NCBI GenBank assembly: GCA_964035545.1
Contig: OZ037769.1
Coordinates: forward strand, 1,224,501-1,288,500
Direction: 5' to 3'
Length of the DNA: 64,000 nucleotides
Origin: Bugula neritina
Lineage: Eukaryota > Bryozoa > Gymnolaemata > Cheilostomatida > Bugulidae
A model generated the notes under the pieces. It was given only the letters and a program-made list of their open reading frames with translations. It was not told where the DNA came from and did not search any database. Of the stretch, positions 61,175 to 64,000 are shown piece by piece. Numbering within the stretch: position 1 is the stretch's first letter; every line of letters begins with the position of its first letter. The position numbers and the translations under genes are program-made.

Positions 61175-64000
61175 ATGATGTTGACTGGAATATTGTTGTG
61201 TCTACTAGTTATACCACTTCTAGTAGTTAACTCTTACTCTCCAGGTATGTGTTATAGTGTGAGTAGCAAGAGTTAATATAGTATAATTTTCCAAAACTAA
61301 TGCTGAAAGCACTTCTTTGAAAACAGTCAACAATGTTTATGGTGATTATGGCTGTAGGGTTTTGTTTTTTACCAGAGTTGTAAAAAAGGGGCAACTTTAA
61401 ACAAACATATAGTTTTATTAGAAAGCAAAGTAGAATATCAAAAGGAATCCCATCAACCAAATCTGGAGATTACAGAGTTTTATTACATACTAAAGTCAGT
61501 ATATGGGCAAAATGACCATAATTCTTTCGCTTTTTAATCAGTGTACAGCCTTAATATAAAATAAAAGATACCAACTGTTTTCATACTCACTGGATCAAAT
61601 TTCTTTCGATCTCATTCATTTATAAATAGTAAAATAGAGAATGACTATTGTATGCTACTAATCTGAGCAGAAGCTGTTGAGTTGGTGCAGTATCTAAGTT
61701 ATATATACAGAATATAATACAGTCTGACAATTCACAAAGTTTTCTACTTACAACTCAAACAGTGAACCTAGCCAAAGAGAGGGCCACGCAGGCAAGCACT
61801 GTCTACGGTAATTCTTATCCTGCATACTGGGCAGTAGATGGGGATACTGGCACATTTTTCTACAGTTCTGAGAAACCAGATGATTGGTGGAGAGTGGATC
61901 TTGGTGATGTAATACTTGTTAGAAGAATAGTCATTGACACTGCCGCTAGTAAGTGTTGATCTCTGAAGGCAAATAAAATGTTTTTCAAGTTAATACAAGT
62001 AATAACAGTAAGCCATCATTGTCAGCTCACATTGCTTTAATTGTTTTATAGGGGTTTCAGCTAATATTATATACATTTATATGAAAGTGAAATAAATTAT
62101 GTATTTAAATTGAGGCAATGTCTATAAGCTTTTACTGCAAGTGTGAAAACTATACTAAGTTGGCTGTTTAATGGTTAGACACTAGGATAATGGTTGACTA
62201 TATAAGTGAATTATCATTAATATATTACCAAGTGGTTTACAGTGCTTTATAAATTATAAACTCTAGTTAAACATGCATCTTTGTACTTGAATCATTGAAC
62301 ATACAATGGCGTGATATTTCACACTATTTTGAAGACAACAGATCACACGTACTGTACACTGTAAAGTGGTAAAAAGCACAATAATTCAATGCCAGCAATC
62401 TTTGTAAAATTGCACACAAAAATTACGTCCAACTTTTCTATTTTTAGCTCGAGGATTTACCAATGTCTCTATTCTATCAACTTCTAGAAATAATCCCACT
62501 GATGTACCTCACCCAGAGAGTTCAGACTGGAGAGTTCTGCAGTCTGGAGTAACACGCACAGAAATTGATCCTACCATATTCAAATTTGACTTTGCCCTAG
62601 ATGAGAATGTAGAAGCTAGACACATTGCTCTCTACAGTGCTACTGGTGGATTACAGTTATTTGAGGTAGAGGTCTATGATGCAGGTGAGTGAAGTAGTTG
62701 CTTAATATCAATTTAAGGCCCAGAAATTTACTACAAAATTTGTTCTATTGATATGGAGGTGGTTCTTAGTTGAAAAACTAAAACACTGCCTGAGTATTTG
62801 TATAATAACCTTGAATTTTATCAGGTTTCAGCTAGTGTGTTAACATATGTAATGTAGAAATTAAATAATATAATTTTTAACTAAAATTTATATATTATTG
62901 AACGTAGCTTATTGCTGAATTGACAACACATGCATATACAGTACATGTCATACATCATTCTGATTATTACCCTATAATATAATAAATTCACATCTAATTT
63001 ATCTAGATTAATCTAGACGTGAGTGAAATAGTATTTGATCTAGACTACCGTTTCTTCCATGCCATAGCCTAAATTCTCAATTATATATAATAGAACCATA
63101 CCTTCATATCACCTATTGGTAATTGAAACTCTAAATCATGTGAATTGCATTCATACATACCTATCAGACACTCCATTAACTGGTTAGTTTATTAGTAGGC
63201 CAGTATAATTCACTTACAGATTATTCTTACTATACTGTATCACTTACCAAAATGGTAACCTTATTCTGTATTAACATAGGAAGAGGAAAACCCCCTATAT
63301 ATATCAAACAATTTATAGCCTACACTACATGAATCAAGAGTGCATAGTAAATAATCAAATATTCCTAAGATGGCATTTTTTAGAACTGCTTATACATTTT
63401 TCAGTGAATATAGCAGAAGGAAGATATACATTCAGCAAGACTCATTATAACATATACGAGGTTAGTGGGAAAGCAGTAGATGTAAACCCTAGGTCGTTTT
63501 ATAAAAGTGAAGACAAACCTGACCAGTGGTGGAGAGTGGAGTTGGATGATACTGTATATGTTAGAGTACTAGCTATCCGTAATAAAGATTGTGAGTATAA
63601 TATTTGTGTTAATAATCTACAAAGCAGTTTATTTGCAACGTAATCAGGACTTGTATGAGAGTTGAAATAATTGCCCAACTAGTTTAGGGTAAATTTTAGT
63701 ATGAGGTAGAGGCATTTTGTAAAAAAAGAAAGATTACCATTGCAAAAGTGATAGAATGACATTTGTCAAACTACTTTAAATATTTAGGAATAGGTTTTAT
63801 TCAATTTAGTTAAGAAATTTAGGTTTCATTCTTTAAACATACTGTAAATAGCTTTATCATCTACTATTTTCACTTTAAATAAAATCTTGGAAAATAGCAT
63901 ACAACTTTGTTACAAACAATTCAATAATTCAATAAAAAGATCCTTTGTTCAATTCAATTCAATAATTCAATAAAAATCCCATTTGTTTTACTTAAGCTGG
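61175..64000 (+). CDS. B4: fourth array member, cut by window end
   Basis: Signal exon 61175-61244 ([20 protein letters not shown]), lectin-like domain 1 in 61763-61948 ([39 protein letters not shown]) and 62448-62684 ([14 protein letters not shown]), first exon of domain 2 at 63405-63590 ([36 protein letters not shown]), and the first four bases of the next exon from 63997 after an AAG acceptor. Phases match B1-B3. All seen exons are intact. Whether the gene ends in the secreted or the membrane form lies outside the window. The intron after 62684 matches B3 without the transposon and so defines that insertion. Confidence 0.78.

Overview
This is eukaryotic, almost certainly invertebrate metazoan, DNA. 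It is AT-rich, genes are split into many short exons by GT-AG introns, and the encoded proteins are built from animal extracellular modules (F-type-lectin/discoidin-like, fibronectin type III, sushi/CCP, signal peptides, one transmembrane receptor). An early-branching animal such as a sponge would fit the module mix, but that is inference and cannot be settled from this window. All supported genes are on the + strand. Exon limits were read by eye from splice consensus plus reading-frame continuity and from agreement between paralogues; no transcript evidence was available.

Layout. (1) 487-4121: the 3' part of a coiled-coil plus beta-propeller (TRIM/NHL-like) gene, with tRNA-derived repeat debris in and before it. 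(2) From 5899 to the right edge: a head-to-tail array of four related mosaic genes, here called B1-B4, each opening with a nearly identical 70-nt signal-peptide exon (5899, 29958, 46481, 61175) and the same ~70-bp 5' flank. B1 (5899-28851, 43 exons, about 2328 residues) and B2 (29958-45374, 29 exons, about 1549 residues) are predicted secreted proteins: lectin-like domains, FN3 domains, then a block of sushi-like Cys-rich modules and a short terminal exon. B3 (46481-59710, 24 exons, about 1358 residues) has the same front half but a different back half: more FN3 domains, a dibasic cleavage site in the last FN3, one sushi domain, one transmembrane helix and a cytoplasmic tail with five evenly spaced YSxV/L motifs. 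B4 (61175 to edge) is cut off by the window end.

How the genes relate. The three complete models stay in frame across all exons (6987, 4650 and 4077 coding nt). Nearly all modules are bounded by phase-1 introns, so modules can be added or lost without a frameshift, and the array shows this happening: B1 has two lectin-lectin-FN3 cassettes and three copies of an FN3-FN3 unit where B2 and B3 have one each. B2 looks like a recombinant, B3/B4-like on its 5' side and almost identical to B1 (introns included) on its 3' side. Paralogous introns carry length-variable microsatellites at one fixed position, local palindromes in some copies only, and in B3 a Tc1/mariner pseudogene interrupted by a non-LTR retrotransposon fragment.

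Taken together, the array looks like a fast-evolving cluster of surface and secreted recognition or adhesion proteins, with matched soluble and signalling forms. That functional reading is inference; the architecture and the duplications are visible directly.
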